The notes below the pieces were generated by a model that was not told where the DNA came from, searched no databases, and worked only from the letters and a program-made list of their open reading frames with translations. From Luteibacter yeojuensis (GTDB lineage Bacteria > Pseudomonadota > Gammaproteobacteria > Xanthomonadales > Rhodanobacteraceae), in the NCBI RefSeq assembly GCF_011742875.1, contig NZ_JAAQTL010000001.1, positions 2,976,001 through 3,040,000 of the forward strand: DNA of 64,000 nt, written 5' to 3'. The number at the start of each line of letters is the position of its first letter. The stretch's first letter is position 1. Of this stretch, positions 55,409 through 63,807 are shown piece by piece. The translations under genes were made by a program, and so were the position numbers.

Positions 55409-56658
55409 GCGACAACCGGCAATGGAGTCTTCAGCCGCGCGTCGATCGCCTCCACGGGCATCCCCGAGTCGACGGCGGTTTCCGCCATGCGCTCGAAGAG
55501 CGCCTTGAGCGTGTCGCAGTAGATCGAGGGATTGTCGAATCCAGTGCCGCGCCGGTACCTATGATAGATATCGCCTCCCCTGCACACCGAACTCCATTCG
55601 CAGCCGCCGCAGGCCGTAGGCAGCCGGTAAGTCACGTCAGCCAGCTCGTCGAGTCGCTCGTTGCGAAGAACGTCGGCCAGCGTCGCGTCCCGAATATTGA
55701 GTCCGAGCTTCATCAGTTGCGGATCGGTCATCCTGAGGATGTCGTCGGGCGCGATGTCGCCGGCGCTCGACACGGTAAACACGATGTCCTTTCTGGCGAA
55801 GTACCTTTGCAGCTCGGACGCGAAGAATGGTTTCATCGTCAGCGCGTAGAGCAGCTTATTGAAGAAGCGTATGGTCACGCGGCCGTCCTTTTCCGCCCTG
55901 TAGCATTCGAAGAGTTCCAGCATGAAGGATCGGAAGGCCGCCCTCCGGGGCTCCGGCATGGAATCGTGGTTATCGTCCGGCAGCAGGAAATCGACGTTGT
56001 GGAATTCCAGATCGCGCACGAGGTGTCCGTAGAGGACCTGGGCATCGACCAGTTCCGGATTGACCACGCAGAGCGCCCCCGGCCTTGCAATGCGTCCATC
56101 CGCATGTGCCTTGCGCAGCAGTTCGAGGCCAGCGATGGTCCGGTCGTAAGTGCCTCGTGATCGCTTGTCCAGGCGGTAAGTGTCGTTGGCCTCGCGCGGG
56201 CCGTCGATACTCACGCCTACGTACACGTTGAAGCGCTCGAACAGCTCGATCCATGCCTCGTCGACGAGCATGGCGTTCGTCTGGATGGTGAACTGCAGTT
56301 GCGTGGCTTTCGATGCTGCCGCAATGGCGCCCAGCAGGCGCTCCATCCGCGGCCGCTTCAGCATCAGGGGTTCGCCACCATGGATGATGATGCGTACGAG
56401 GTCCAGTCGATACCGCTCGATGGCTTCTTCGACGAACGCCGCGAGGTCGTCGACCGTGTCGTCGCCGATGAACGCGGGATTGAACTTGTGCGAGTCGTCC
56501 CCGCCGAAGAAGAAGTAGCAATAGGTGCAGGCGATGTTACATCGCTCCGCCACCTTCAGGATGATCTGCAGGCTGTTGCCGCGGCCCGCCCGCATGGAGC
56601 GTTCGTACCTCGCCGCGGGCGTATTTCCGGATTCGGTCGACATCTCGGTCTGATTCAC
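55405..56658 (-). CDS. radical SAM/SPASM peptide maturase
   Basis: 417 aa from a GTG with GGGAGG eight bases before; an ATG five codons on is an alternative. Radical SAM cluster motif Cys40-x3-Cys44-x2-Cys47 (AERCNIACTYCYF), HGGEP (SAM binding), and a SPASM-like C-terminal Cys set (CGGCEWSSVC, with a further Cys in SIYC) for auxiliary iron-sulfur clusters. Enzymes of this size and layout next to a small precursor with aromatic residues join side chains, for example cyclophanes or thioether links. Which bond is made here is not known. Confidence 0.93.
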   Translation of the reverse strand: MNQTEMSTESGNTPAARYERSMRAGRGNSLQIILKVAERCNIACTYCYFFFGGDDSHKFNPAFIGDDTVDDLAAFVEEAIERYRLDLVRIIIHGGEPLMLKRPRMERLLGAIAAASKATQLQFTIQTNAMLVDEAWIELFERFNVYVGVSIDGPREANDTYRLDKRSRGTYDRTIAGLELLRKAHADGRIARPGALCVVNPELVDAQVLYGHLVRDLEFHNVDFLLPDDNHDSMPEPRRAAFRSFMLELFECYRAEKDGRVTIRFFNKLLYALTMKPFFASELQRYFARKDIVFTVSSAGDIAPDDILRMTDPQLMKLGLNIRDATLADVLRNERLDELADVTYRLPTACGGCEWSSVCRGGDIYHRYRRGTGFDNPSIYCDTLKALFERMAETAVDSGMPVEAIDARLKTPLPVVA

Positions 56659-56682
56659 GAGCCACCTCCCTTGGAAGCCAGT

Positions 56683-56706
56683 GCCGGGGGCGCTTGCGCC
56701 CCCGGC
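56683..56706 (-). promoter_or_regulatory. strong hairpin between precursor and maturase genes
   Basis: GCCGGGGGCG and its exact complement form a 10-pair stem with a CTTG/CAAG loop (56683-56706), 8 bases after the precursor stop and before the maturase ribosome site. There is no T tract. In peptide operons such hairpins raise precursor mRNA over the enzymes by partial termination or by blocking 3' decay. Confidence 0.6.
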
Positions 56707-56713
56707 CGTTTGT

Positions 56714-56905
56714 TCAGGCCGTCGGCCTTGCAACCGACTGCTGGATCGTGTCGCAACCGCTGCCCCACGAGGCCTTGCACCACACGGGCACCTGGCCGCC
56801 TGCCACGCGCTCGCTGATGCGGTCCAGCATCGGCTGCGAAATGGATTCCAGCGGCTCGCCGGTGGAGTCCTTGAGCCTTGACTTGAGCTTATCGATAATC
56901 GACAT
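56714..56905 (-). CDS. candidate RiPP precursor peptide
   Basis: 63 aa, AAGGAG eight bases before ATG. Residues 1-37 form a charged, helical leader (MSIIDKLKSRLKDSTGEP...) ending VAGG, a double-glycine cleavage site for C39 peptidases. The core of 26 residues begins QVPVWCKASWGSGC: Trp42, Trp47, Cys43 and Cys51, with Lys44 two places after Trp42, then a polar tail. Trp-X-Lys fits a three-residue cyclophane substrate, and Cys43/Cys51 a disulfide; the Cys could also be used in thioethers. It stands directly before the maturase. Confidence 0.85.
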   Translation of the reverse strand: MSIIDKLKSRLKDSTGEPLESISQPMLDRISERVAGGQVPVWCKASWGSGCDTIQQSVARPTA

Positions 56906-56980
56906 CGTCGTTACTCCTTGTAATGCACCAAGTTCCCTCTTCCGAGGGCTCGCCGCACAATGCGGCAAGACGAATTCCGG

Positions 56981-57628
56981 TCAGTTCTTCCGAGGCACGC
57001 GCGCCAGGGCCACCAGCAGATCGGCGAACTTGCCTGGATCCTGGTCCGTACCCCAATAGACAACGTATTGCCCCTTGACGACGAAAGTAGGCGTCCGCGT
57101 CACCTCGGCGTCGACGGCCATCTGGTAAATCTTCATTCGAAGATCCTTCGACGCATCCGATTCCAGGTAAGGCTGGACCTTCTCGAGCAATCCTTCGGAA
57201 CGGAAGAAATCCACGACGTCGGCCTTCGTGTCGAACAGCTTCTTGTCGACATTGAAGCGGTGGAAGAGATCGGCATGTACCTGTTCTTCGACACCCGCGA
57301 GGGAGGCCGCGGCGAATGCGTACTGGGACAACTGCCAGGCCACATTGTCGTAGGCAACTTCATAAGCCTGGAAACGGATGTCCGCAGGCTTCGTCTTCTT
57401 GAACACGGCAACGGACTTCTCGGCTGCGTAGCAGTAGTTGCAGTTATACGAGAAGAACTCGATGACCTCCGGATCGCCCGGATGCCACGTAAGGGCGACG
57501 GGGTGGTAGAACCGCGCGTACTCCTTCAGGATCGGTTCGGAGCCCGACGCGGCCGCCGGCGTGGCAAGGCAGGCCAGCATGCACGCCGTCGCGAAGAGGA
57601 CGATCGGGATTCGACGAATGAAGATCAC
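56981..57628 (-). CDS. secreted DsbA-like thiol-disulfide oxidoreductase (CNYC active site)
   Basis: 215 aa from GTG with AAGGAG ten bases before. Signal peptide (cut near AAA-SGS). Thioredoxin fold with inserted helices as in DsbA: active-site Cys63-Asn-Tyr-Cys66 (DsbA usually CPHC), cis-Pro in VTRTPTF. It should make or shuffle disulfides in the periplasm. Its place between the transporter and the precursor suggests it works on the exported peptide, which has two Cys. Confidence 0.93.
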   Translation of the reverse strand: MIFIRRIPIVLFATACMLACLATPAAASGSEPILKEYARFYHPVALTWHPGDPEVIEFFSYNCNYCYAAEKSVAVFKKTKPADIRFQAYEVAYDNVAWQLSQYAFAAASLAGVEEQVHADLFHRFNVDKKLFDTKADVVDFFRSEGLLEKVQPYLESDASKDLRMKIYQMAVDAEVTRTPTFVVKGQYVVYWGTDQDPGKFADLLVALARVPRKN

Positions 57629-57640
57629 GTTCCTACTCCT

Positions 57641-60061
57641 TCAGGTCAACACGTGGATCAGATGGAGATACCCCCGCTCGATCAAGCGTCGTGCGGCGAG
57701 GCGGCTGGCGACGATCACGAACACGGCAAGACACGAGGCGCACGCCACGACGCCCAACGCGGCCGCGAGCGGACCGGCGATACCGCTTATGACGGTGGTC
57801 GTCGTGACCACGGCGATCGCCGCGACCGCGAACGCCGCGAGCGCAACCCCGAGCGGCTTCAGCACGGTGGACGTCAGCTCGGCGACAAGGTGGCGGATGC
57901 GTGCGCCCGCTGCGATGCGGGCCGCGATCTCGCGCGCCGTTCCGATGAATACGTAGCGAACCACCGCTTCGGTGCCGGCCGCTGCCATGAGGATGGCAAG
58001 GAGGACCAGCACCGCGCACACTGCGGCTTTCACCCTATATTCCCGTACAACATCCAGGCGCAGGGTCTTCGTCGGCACGTTGGCGTCGATCGCAGCCTGC
58101 GGTACGACCTCTCTTACGATGCCTGCCAGCTTTTCCGGCTGCCCGGCGATGTCCCCGAAGACGAAGAAGGCGAGCGTGGGTACATCGTCTGGGTATTCGT
58201 ACGGAAGGTATGCCTGCAACCCTGCTCCCGGAGCCGACGCGACGGGGTTCACGACGTCATTCACGACCCCGACGACGGTGTAACCCCTGCCGTCGATCTG
58301 GATGCGCTTTCCGAGCGCCGAGTCGCGACCGCCGACGAGCCTGGCGGCCGAAACACCGAGTACGACGGCATCCGCGTGATCGTGGAAGTCGTTATCGTCG
58401 AAACGACGACCTTCCATGAGTTTCATCCGCATCGCTTCCAGGTAGGATCTGCCGACGCCGTTCACCGCGAAGTTGCCGATGTTCGCTCCCGTGGCCGTCG
58501 CCACCCTGAATAAGGCAAGTGCCTGGGATATTGTCGGCATGTCGACGTTGGCAATGTCCTTCGCCCCTTCGGCGACGAAGCGCTCTTTCAACCGCTGCAT
58601 GACGTCCCGTTTGGACGTGCCGTCGCGTTGGTCGGCTGGCAAGAAGAGCTGCACATACGACGAGCCTTCTTCCCGGTAGCCGACCGAAGCGGTCAGCCGC
58701 CTGACGGAATCGACCAGCACGATGCCGCCGAGATAGAGCACGCCTGCTATCACGAAGAACTGCACACCCAGGACGATGGCTCGTCCTCGGAAGCGGCTTC
58801 CCCCCGCCGACCCCTTGGCTCCTCCCGCCAACTCGAGGGAAAGGGAACTCCGGCCAAGGCCACGAAGGGGCGTCGACGCCGCGATGAGGCCGGAAAGAAG
58901 CGCCACCAACGCCATGAACAACAGGTATCCGATACCCGGCGAAAGCTCGGAAAGGCGCGGCAGCGATGCGCTCGCGAGAGCCTTCACGGCCTGTACCGCA
59001 TAACCGTTGAGAGGGATTGCGGCAAACAGCGAGACGACGACGAGAATCAGCACTTCGGCCCAGACGAGCCACCTGGCGGATGCCTTGCGTGCGCCCAAGA
59101 CCATGTGGGTGGCGATGACGGAGCGGCGTGCGGCCATGCGGGCGACCAGCATCGTACCTACGATGGAGAGCCCCAGGATGACGAGACACGCGGTGATGCC
59201 GAGCATGAGAAGCCCGCCGCGGTAGGTATCGCCGACGATGGCGTCACGCAGCGGCACCAGCACGGGCGTGACAACGGTCCCCTCGGGGAGCATCCCCTTG
59301 GCATCGCCCTGGGTCAACCGCGAGGTCACGGTATCGAGCGTCGCCTGGACCGCGGCGGCGTCCGACGGGTGGGCGAGCCTGCCGAGCAGTACGAGGCTGT
59401 TCGAGAATCCGTTCCACGCCGCTGCTCCCTGTGGCGCGGCCGGTAACGGGATCCAGAGATCTTCCCTGTCTCCCGCCAGCGATTTCGGCGACACGAAGTC
59501 GTCCGGCATGACGCCGACGACCCGGTAATCGAACCCGTCCAGCCGGATCACGCCATCGACGGCGCGCCCCTCGCCGAAGGCCCGGCGCGCCAGATCGTGC
59601 GAAATCACCGCAACGCGCGACCGCCATAGTTCCGGCGACAGCTCGTCCAGGGTTCGTCCGGCAAGGGCGGAAGCATGAAGCATCCGAAAATATCCCGGGC
59701 CGACACTTCCATAGCCGATGTATTCGTCGTTGCTGGCCAATCGCAGCCGGCCACCGGAAGATGCCGCTACCGCGAATTGCCCGGCGAACGATGCCGCATT
59801 CGCCCAGGCGTCCGCGAACCCGCGCGCATTGCCTTGCAATACCTGGTCCTTGGTCCCGATGTCGGCATGGATATCGACCAGCTGCCCGGGTTCGTCGTAC
59901 GGCAGCGCGTTGTACAGGAACAAGCCGTTGAGGGAGAGCACGGTTGCCGATATGGCAAAAACGACTGCCAGGGTGACCACGGTCGAGAGCACGAAAAGCC
60001 TGGCGCGCAAGAGTGCCCGCGCGGCATCGACAATACCCGTCCATGCTCGCCGAGTGGACAT
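57641..60061 (-). CDS. MacB-type ABC permease, 806 aa two-domain form
   Basis: 806 aa. Two FtsX/MacB_PCD modules in one chain: N-terminal helix at residues 20-45, periplasmic part, three helices (about 285-395), then a further helix, periplasmic part and three C-terminal helices. Its ATG overlaps the ATPase stop (TGATG). With the ATPase and HlyD adaptor it forms a MacAB-like exporter or, as in other peptide clusters, a self-protection pump. Confidence 0.92.
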   Translation of the reverse strand: MSTRRAWTGIVDAARALLRARLFVLSTVVTLAVVFAISATVLSLNGLFLYNALPYDEPGQLVDIHADIGTKDQVLQGNARGFADAWANAASFAGQFAVAASSGGRLRLASNDEYIGYGSVGPGYFRMLHASALAGRTLDELSPELWRSRVAVISHDLARRAFGEGRAVDGVIRLDGFDYRVVGVMPDDFVSPKSLAGDREDLWIPLPAAPQGAAAWNGFSNSLVLLGRLAHPSDAAAVQATLDTVTSRLTQGDAKGMLPEGTVVTPVLVPLRDAIVGDTYRGGLLMLGITACLVILGLSIVGTMLVARMAARRSVIATHMVLGARKASARWLVWAEVLILVVVSLFAAIPLNGYAVQAVKALASASLPRLSELSPGIGYLLFMALVALLSGLIAASTPLRGLGRSSLSLELAGGAKGSAGGSRFRGRAIVLGVQFFVIAGVLYLGGIVLVDSVRRLTASVGYREEGSSYVQLFLPADQRDGTSKRDVMQRLKERFVAEGAKDIANVDMPTISQALALFRVATATGANIGNFAVNGVGRSYLEAMRMKLMEGRRFDDNDFHDHADAVVLGVSAARLVGGRDSALGKRIQIDGRGYTVVGVVNDVVNPVASAPGAGLQAYLPYEYPDDVPTLAFFVFGDIAGQPEKLAGIVREVVPQAAIDANVPTKTLRLDVVREYRVKAAVCAVLVLLAILMAAAGTEAVVRYVFIGTAREIAARIAAGARIRHLVAELTSTVLKPLGVALAAFAVAAIAVVTTTTVISGIAGPLAAALGVVACASCLAVFVIVASRLAARRLIERGYLHLIHVLT

Positions 60062-60738
60062 CAGTGCGCGTGCTCCAGCACGCCGTCGAGCAGGTGCACC
60101 ACCCTGGCCGCCCTGGCGGCGAAAGACGGTTCGTGTGTCACGAGCACGACCGTGGTTCCACCCTCGTGGAGTTCTCCGACCAGGTCCATGATCGCCCTGC
60201 CGCTGGCTGCATCGAGGTTTCCGGTGGGCTCATCGAGCAAGAGCAGGGCCGGAGACATGAACATGGCGCGCGCGATGGCGACACGCTGCTGTTGGCCGCC
60301 CGAGAGCTGCGTCGGAAGATGGCCTGCACGGTGCGCGATGCCTACTCGCTCGAGCAGTTGCCGCGCGACGTCCTGGGCGTGTTCGGGAGGGCGCTCCGCA
60401 TAGCGGGCCGGCAACATGACATTATCCAGGACGGACAATTCGGGAATGAGCTGAAACGCCTGGAACACGAAGCCTATCGACCGATTCCGCTCCCTCGCGC
60501 GGTCGTCGAACCCCATGCTTCCTACGTCGACGCCATTGAGGCGATACGTACCCGTGCTGGGACTGTCCAGCAATCCCAACAGGTTGAGCAAGGTGGACTT
60601 CCCGCAACCGGAGGGCCCGGTCAAGGCGACGAACTCCCCCGCTCGGACATCCATCGAGACACCGCGCAAGGCATGGGTCTCCACCGTTTCGGTACGGAAG
60701 ACGCGGGCGACATCGCGTAGTTCTATCAGCGCCGTCAT
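60061..60738 (-). CDS. MacB/LolD-type ABC transporter ATP-binding protein
   Basis: 225 aa. Walker [11 protein letters not shown]-loop [13 protein letters not shown], signature [14 protein letters not shown], Walker [13 protein letters not shown], switch His in VTHEP: complete and canonical. Overlaps the HlyD gene's stop (ATGA) and the permease start (TGATG). Drives the 806-aa permease; it could also serve the ATPase-less permease pair at 47418-49959 (inference). Confidence 0.95.
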   Translation of the reverse strand: MTALIELRDVARVFRTETVETHALRGVSMDVRAGEFVALTGPSGCGKSTLLNLLGLLDSPSTGTYRLNGVDVGSMGFDDRARERNRSIGFVFQAFQLIPELSVLDNVMLPARYAERPPEHAQDVARQLLERVGIAHRAGHLPTQLSGGQQQRVAIARAMFMSPALLLLDEPTGNLDAASGRAIMDLVGELHEGGTTVVLVTHEPSFAARAARVVHLLDGVLEHAH

Positions 60739-61973
60739 CGTTCGATCCTGATCCGGCTGGCGTCGGCCGTCGCCGGAAGATTCGCCGCGATCTCTTCGCC
60801 GCCGGTGAGCCCGGACACGACCTCGATCTGCGCATCGCTCGCGGCGCCGAAACGGACTGTACGAGGCATCAGGTCTTGCCCGGCACGGACATAAAGGATT
60901 GCGTTGCTATAAGGAATCATCCCCTCCCTCCTGGGCAGGTACACGGCATCGCTGTCGGAAATGGTCTGGATGTCGCCGCTGACCGACTGCGCGACCCTCA
61001 CCCCGGACGGCAATGGCCGCAACGGCTGCACGTCGACCATCACGGCACCGTCCTTCACTTTCGGATCGACGCGCACGATATGACCGGGCACCTGGCGGCC
61101 CATGATCGAGAGGGAAGCGGGCGAGCCCACGGCCAATTGCGAGGCGTGCGTCTGCGGTACCTTGAGCGACGCCACCAGGTGTCCTGCATCCGCGACCTGC
61201 GCCAGCTTTTCGCCCTGGGCGACCGACTGGCCAAGTGAAACGAAGACATCCTGCACGGGTCCGGCGATCGCCGCGCGTACCGCCAGGGCGTCCACGTTAT
61301 GTCGCGCCTGCGCCTGCAATACCTCCGCCTGCTCGACGGCATCCTGCTTCGCGCTGACCTTCGACGCATCCAGCTCGCGCAGGAGGGACACGCGGGAGCG
61401 TTGGCTTTCGGCTTGCAGGCGCAACGTGGATATCTTCGCCTCTTGTCTCAGCATTTCCAGCTTGCTGACGATGCCCTTGTCGGCCAATGGCTTCATGGCC
61501 TCGCTTTGCTTGGCCTCCAGCGACGCCTCCGATTCGGCGGCCTTCAGCTTGTCGGCCTCGGAGATGCCATCCATGCGCTGCGCCAGCAAGGCCTCCTTCA
61601 GCTCGAGCCTTGCCTTCTGCACGGCGGCGTCGGCCAGGGTGAGCTCCTGCGCTGCTCGAGGGCTGGAGAGCATGATGATCAGGTCGTTCTTCATGACGAC
61701 CGTTCCCGCAGGTGCCGCGATCTCCTCGACGACGGCGGGGACGGGAGACACGAGGAGCTTCTGGGTGAGGGCGGTCATGCTGCCATAGGCCTGCACGGGA
61801 AGGCGCGCACCGCCTCGTACCGCTGTCACCCATTGCACGTCACCCATGCGCACCGCGTGACGCGATGTGCGGAAGGCGCCGAAGAAGACAACGAGAACGA
61901 TCAGGGGCACCACCAGGAACAACGCACGTTTCCGGGCCACTCTTCGCGGCGACGCTGTAATGGGCATATCCAT
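60735..61973 (-). CDS. HlyD/MacA-family periplasmic adaptor
   Basis: 412 aa. One N-terminal membrane helix (ALFLVVPLIVLVVFFGAF), then a lipoyl half (VVEEIAAPAGTVVMKNDLI), a long coiled coil (residues about 110-215, Glu/Ala/Lys-rich), the second lipoyl half (AIAGPVQDVFVSLGQSVAQGE) and barrel domains. It links the permease to an outer-membrane channel; a TolC gene is not in this cluster. Start overlaps the JmjC gene by one base (TGATG). Confidence 0.93.
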   Translation of the reverse strand: MDMPITASPRRVARKRALFLVVPLIVLVVFFGAFRTSRHAVRMGDVQWVTAVRGGARLPVQAYGSMTALTQKLLVSPVPAVVEEIAAPAGTVVMKNDLIIMLSSPRAAQELTLADAAVQKARLELKEALLAQRMDGISEADKLKAAESEASLEAKQSEAMKPLADKGIVSKLEMLRQEAKISTLRLQAESQRSRVSLLRELDASKVSAKQDAVEQAEVLQAQARHNVDALAVRAAIAGPVQDVFVSLGQSVAQGEKLAQVADAGHLVASLKVPQTHASQLAVGSPASLSIMGRQVPGHIVRVDPKVKDGAVMVDVQPLRPLPSGVRVAQSVSGDIQTISDSDAVYLPRREGMIPYSNAILYVRAGQDLMPRTVRFGAASDAQIEVVSGLTGGEEIAANLPATADASRIRIER

Positions 61974-63187
61974 CACGCGGAATCCATGGTGGCCATGTCG
62001 AGCGAGGCGGCGCCGGTATCGCGGATCAGCACCGTCATCGATCGAAGGAATTCCTCGTCGCTGCAGGACGTACGCGAGACGAGCTCTTCCAACGGTCTCG
62101 GTCCTCCGCGCAAGGCCTCCAGCAGCGTGCTGGCGACCGGATAGAAGCGGTCCCCGTCCGTCGACACGTTCGTCGTGTACGCATCGCCGTACCTTTCCAG
62201 GAAGTGTGCGCCGCTGAGCCGCACGACCAGACCCGAACCCGGTCCATCGAGGAGGTCGATCGATTTTCTTGCCGCAGCAAGACGCTGCACCTGCGCGTCG
62301 TCGTTGATGCAGTGGTCGAGGTAACCGGCCGTTCCCAAGGAAATCGTTGCCAGCATATGCGAGGAAAAGGACGCGATCATCTGTCGCAACCGCATCTCCG
62401 GTATGTCGCCTGCCATCTCCCTGCACCGCACGGCCGCGCGCCACTCCGGGCTGTCCATCAACGCGGCATAGGCCGCTTCCATCGCGTTGCCGAAAACCGA
62501 GGCCCAGCTGTCCACCAGCCCCACGAAGGAGAGATGCAGCGATGGCGCCGCGTCCTCGTTGACGACGCGATGAATGACGCCGCGCGGCACGTACAGCAGG
62601 TCGCCCGGGGTCAGATGTTTCGTCGCCCGGGGAACCGCGGCGTCGACGTCGACCGTGCGTTGCCTTGCTCGGTGGGCGGGCAGGCGATCCACGGGCTCGA
62701 ACAGATCCCAACGCTTCTGCCCGTGGAGCTGCAGGGCGAAGACCTCGCTTCGATCGTAGTGCGGCCGCGTTGCCACGGTGCGCGGCGGCGAAAGGAAGGC
62801 GGTGACATCGAAGCGATAGCCGAACAAGGTAGCAAGCCTGGCACAAGCACTTGCCAACGCGGGCACGTGCAATTCCAGCCCCTGGATGGCGAAAGAGAAT
62901 TGCCCCTCCGCGAACAGTGCGCGGAAACCTGCGGCATCGGCGTGTCCACCGAAGCGATCGAGAAGATCCGCTTTCGCCAGGCCCTCGGCCCCCACGCCCG
63001 GGTGGATGGCGCGCACGCCCCCATTCGCCATCGCGACGGGCAGGAGTTCCATGACCTCGTCGATCGAAAGCTCGACGGTAAGCGACGATCGTCCGAACAG
63101 CGCCTCGCGCTCGAAATAACGTGCGAGGAACGTGGGCAGGTCGACTTCGTCGAACAGACCGACGGAGCCGGTCGCGGCGCCTTTCAC
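61973..63187 (-). CDS. JmjC/cupin-type 2-oxoglutarate oxygenase (RoxA/YcfD-like)
   Basis: 404 aa from GTG overlapping the previous stop (GTGA); longer in-frame readings lie over that gene and are rejected. Iron-binding set His143-x-Asp145 (RPHYDRSEVFALQLHGQKRW) and His206 (PGDLLYVPRGVIHRV), as in ribosomal oxygenases of the YcfD/RoxA kind, followed by a helical C-terminus of about 190 residues. Inside a peptide gene cluster it is a good candidate for hydroxylating the precursor. Confidence 0.9.
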   Translation of the reverse strand: MKGAATGSVGLFDEVDLPTFLARYFEREALFGRSSLTVELSIDEVMELLPVAMANGGVRAIHPGVGAEGLAKADLLDRFGGHADAAGFRALFAEGQFSFAIQGLELHVPALASACARLATLFGYRFDVTAFLSPPRTVATRPHYDRSEVFALQLHGQKRWDLFEPVDRLPAHRARQRTVDVDAAVPRATKHLTPGDLLYVPRGVIHRVVNEDAAPSLHLSFVGLVDSWASVFGNAMEAAYAALMDSPEWRAAVRCREMAGDIPEMRLRQMIASFSSHMLATISLGTAGYLDHCINDDAQVQRLAAARKSIDLLDGPGSGLVVRLSGAHFLERYGDAYTTNVSTDGDRFYPVASTLLEALRGGPRPLEELVSRTSCSDEEFLRSMTVLIRDTGAASLDMATMDSA

Positions 63188-63678
63188 AGGAAGGCGCGCA
63201 CGACGACGTAGTCGTGGCCGGTTTCGACGCGGTACGCGGCCAATTCGCTCGGCACGATTGCCGCGTGGCCCCTTTCGACAAGGCATGATGCTGCGATGTG
63301 ACCGGGTATGGCCTCGACGAAAACCCTCATGTCGCCCTTGTCCGCGACGAGGATCTTTACCGGCCCGACGTGGCGCTGGTCTTCCGGAAGCCCGAAGAAG
63401 TCGTCCCGTGCGAGCGCCGTCCTTGCATCGTGGGGGATCCGTTGAACGGAAACGATCGGCCCCAGGATTTCGATGGCACCGCTGTCGTTGATGCTGGAGC
63501 GGACGCGGTGAACCGTGTCGCGAGGCATGATCGTTGCGTCCGACATGGATTCGGAGACGCGATCGCTCGCACAGTGCGCCAGCTGCTCCGCCAATCCTTC
63601 GGGAAACGTCAGCAGGCGCACTGCGCCATTGGATTTACCCGCCTGCGTATGCGCACTGATCGGCTCGTCCCGTTGCAT
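63184..63678 (-). CDS. 164-aa protein of unknown function, first gene of the RiPP operon
   Basis: 164 aa, purine-rich ribosome site, overlaps the JmjC gene by GTGA. No signal or membrane segment. A polar N-terminus (about 55 residues), then a strand-rich part (GPIVSVQRIPHD, GPVKILVADKGDMRVFVEAIPGHI, HDYVVVRAFL). I recognise no family. It could be a regulator, a peptide-binding partner for the enzymes, or an adaptor to the JmjC protein. Confidence 0.7.
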   Translation of the reverse strand: MQRDEPISAHTQAGKSNGAVRLLTFPEGLAEQLAHCASDRVSESMSDATIMPRDTVHRVRSSINDSGAIEILGPIVSVQRIPHDARTALARDDFFGLPEDQRHVGPVKILVADKGDMRVFVEAIPGHIAASCLVERGHAAIVPSELAAYRVETGHDYVVVRAFL

Positions 63679-63705
63679 TCCCTTGCCCCCCGGCTGTTGT
63701 GGACC

Positions 63706-63734
63706 ATGACATCGGTTTCGAGATTAGTTGTCAA
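63706..63734 (-). promoter_or_regulatory. probable promoter of the RiPP operon
   Basis: Minus strand: TTGACA (63734-63729), 17 bases, TGTCAT (63711-63706; four of six consensus bases). It lies 28 bases before the first ATG, and no other promoter this good is seen inside the cluster. Confidence 0.7.
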
Positions 63735-63779
63735 GTCCACTAAATGTGCGCAAAGTCTCGCCGCAAACCTTCTCGTACT

Positions 63780-63793
63780 CGTAAGCGCTTACG
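63780..63793. promoter_or_regulatory. perfect palindrome, LacI-family-like operator
   Basis: CGTAAGCGCTTACG is a perfect 14-base palindrome with a central CG, the shape of LacI/GalR-family operators. It lies 46 bases upstream of the RiPP operon's -35 box and 15 bases past the LysR stop. No LacI-family gene is in the window. Confidence 0.45.
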
Positions 63794-63807
63794 CGGGGCA
63801 CCGGGCG

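Noticed and set aside
60735..63281. 848-codon reading that would fuse the JmjC gene region with HlyD
   Set aside because: Its first half is out of frame with the JmjC protein and has no motifs; the real HlyD start is the ATG at 61973.
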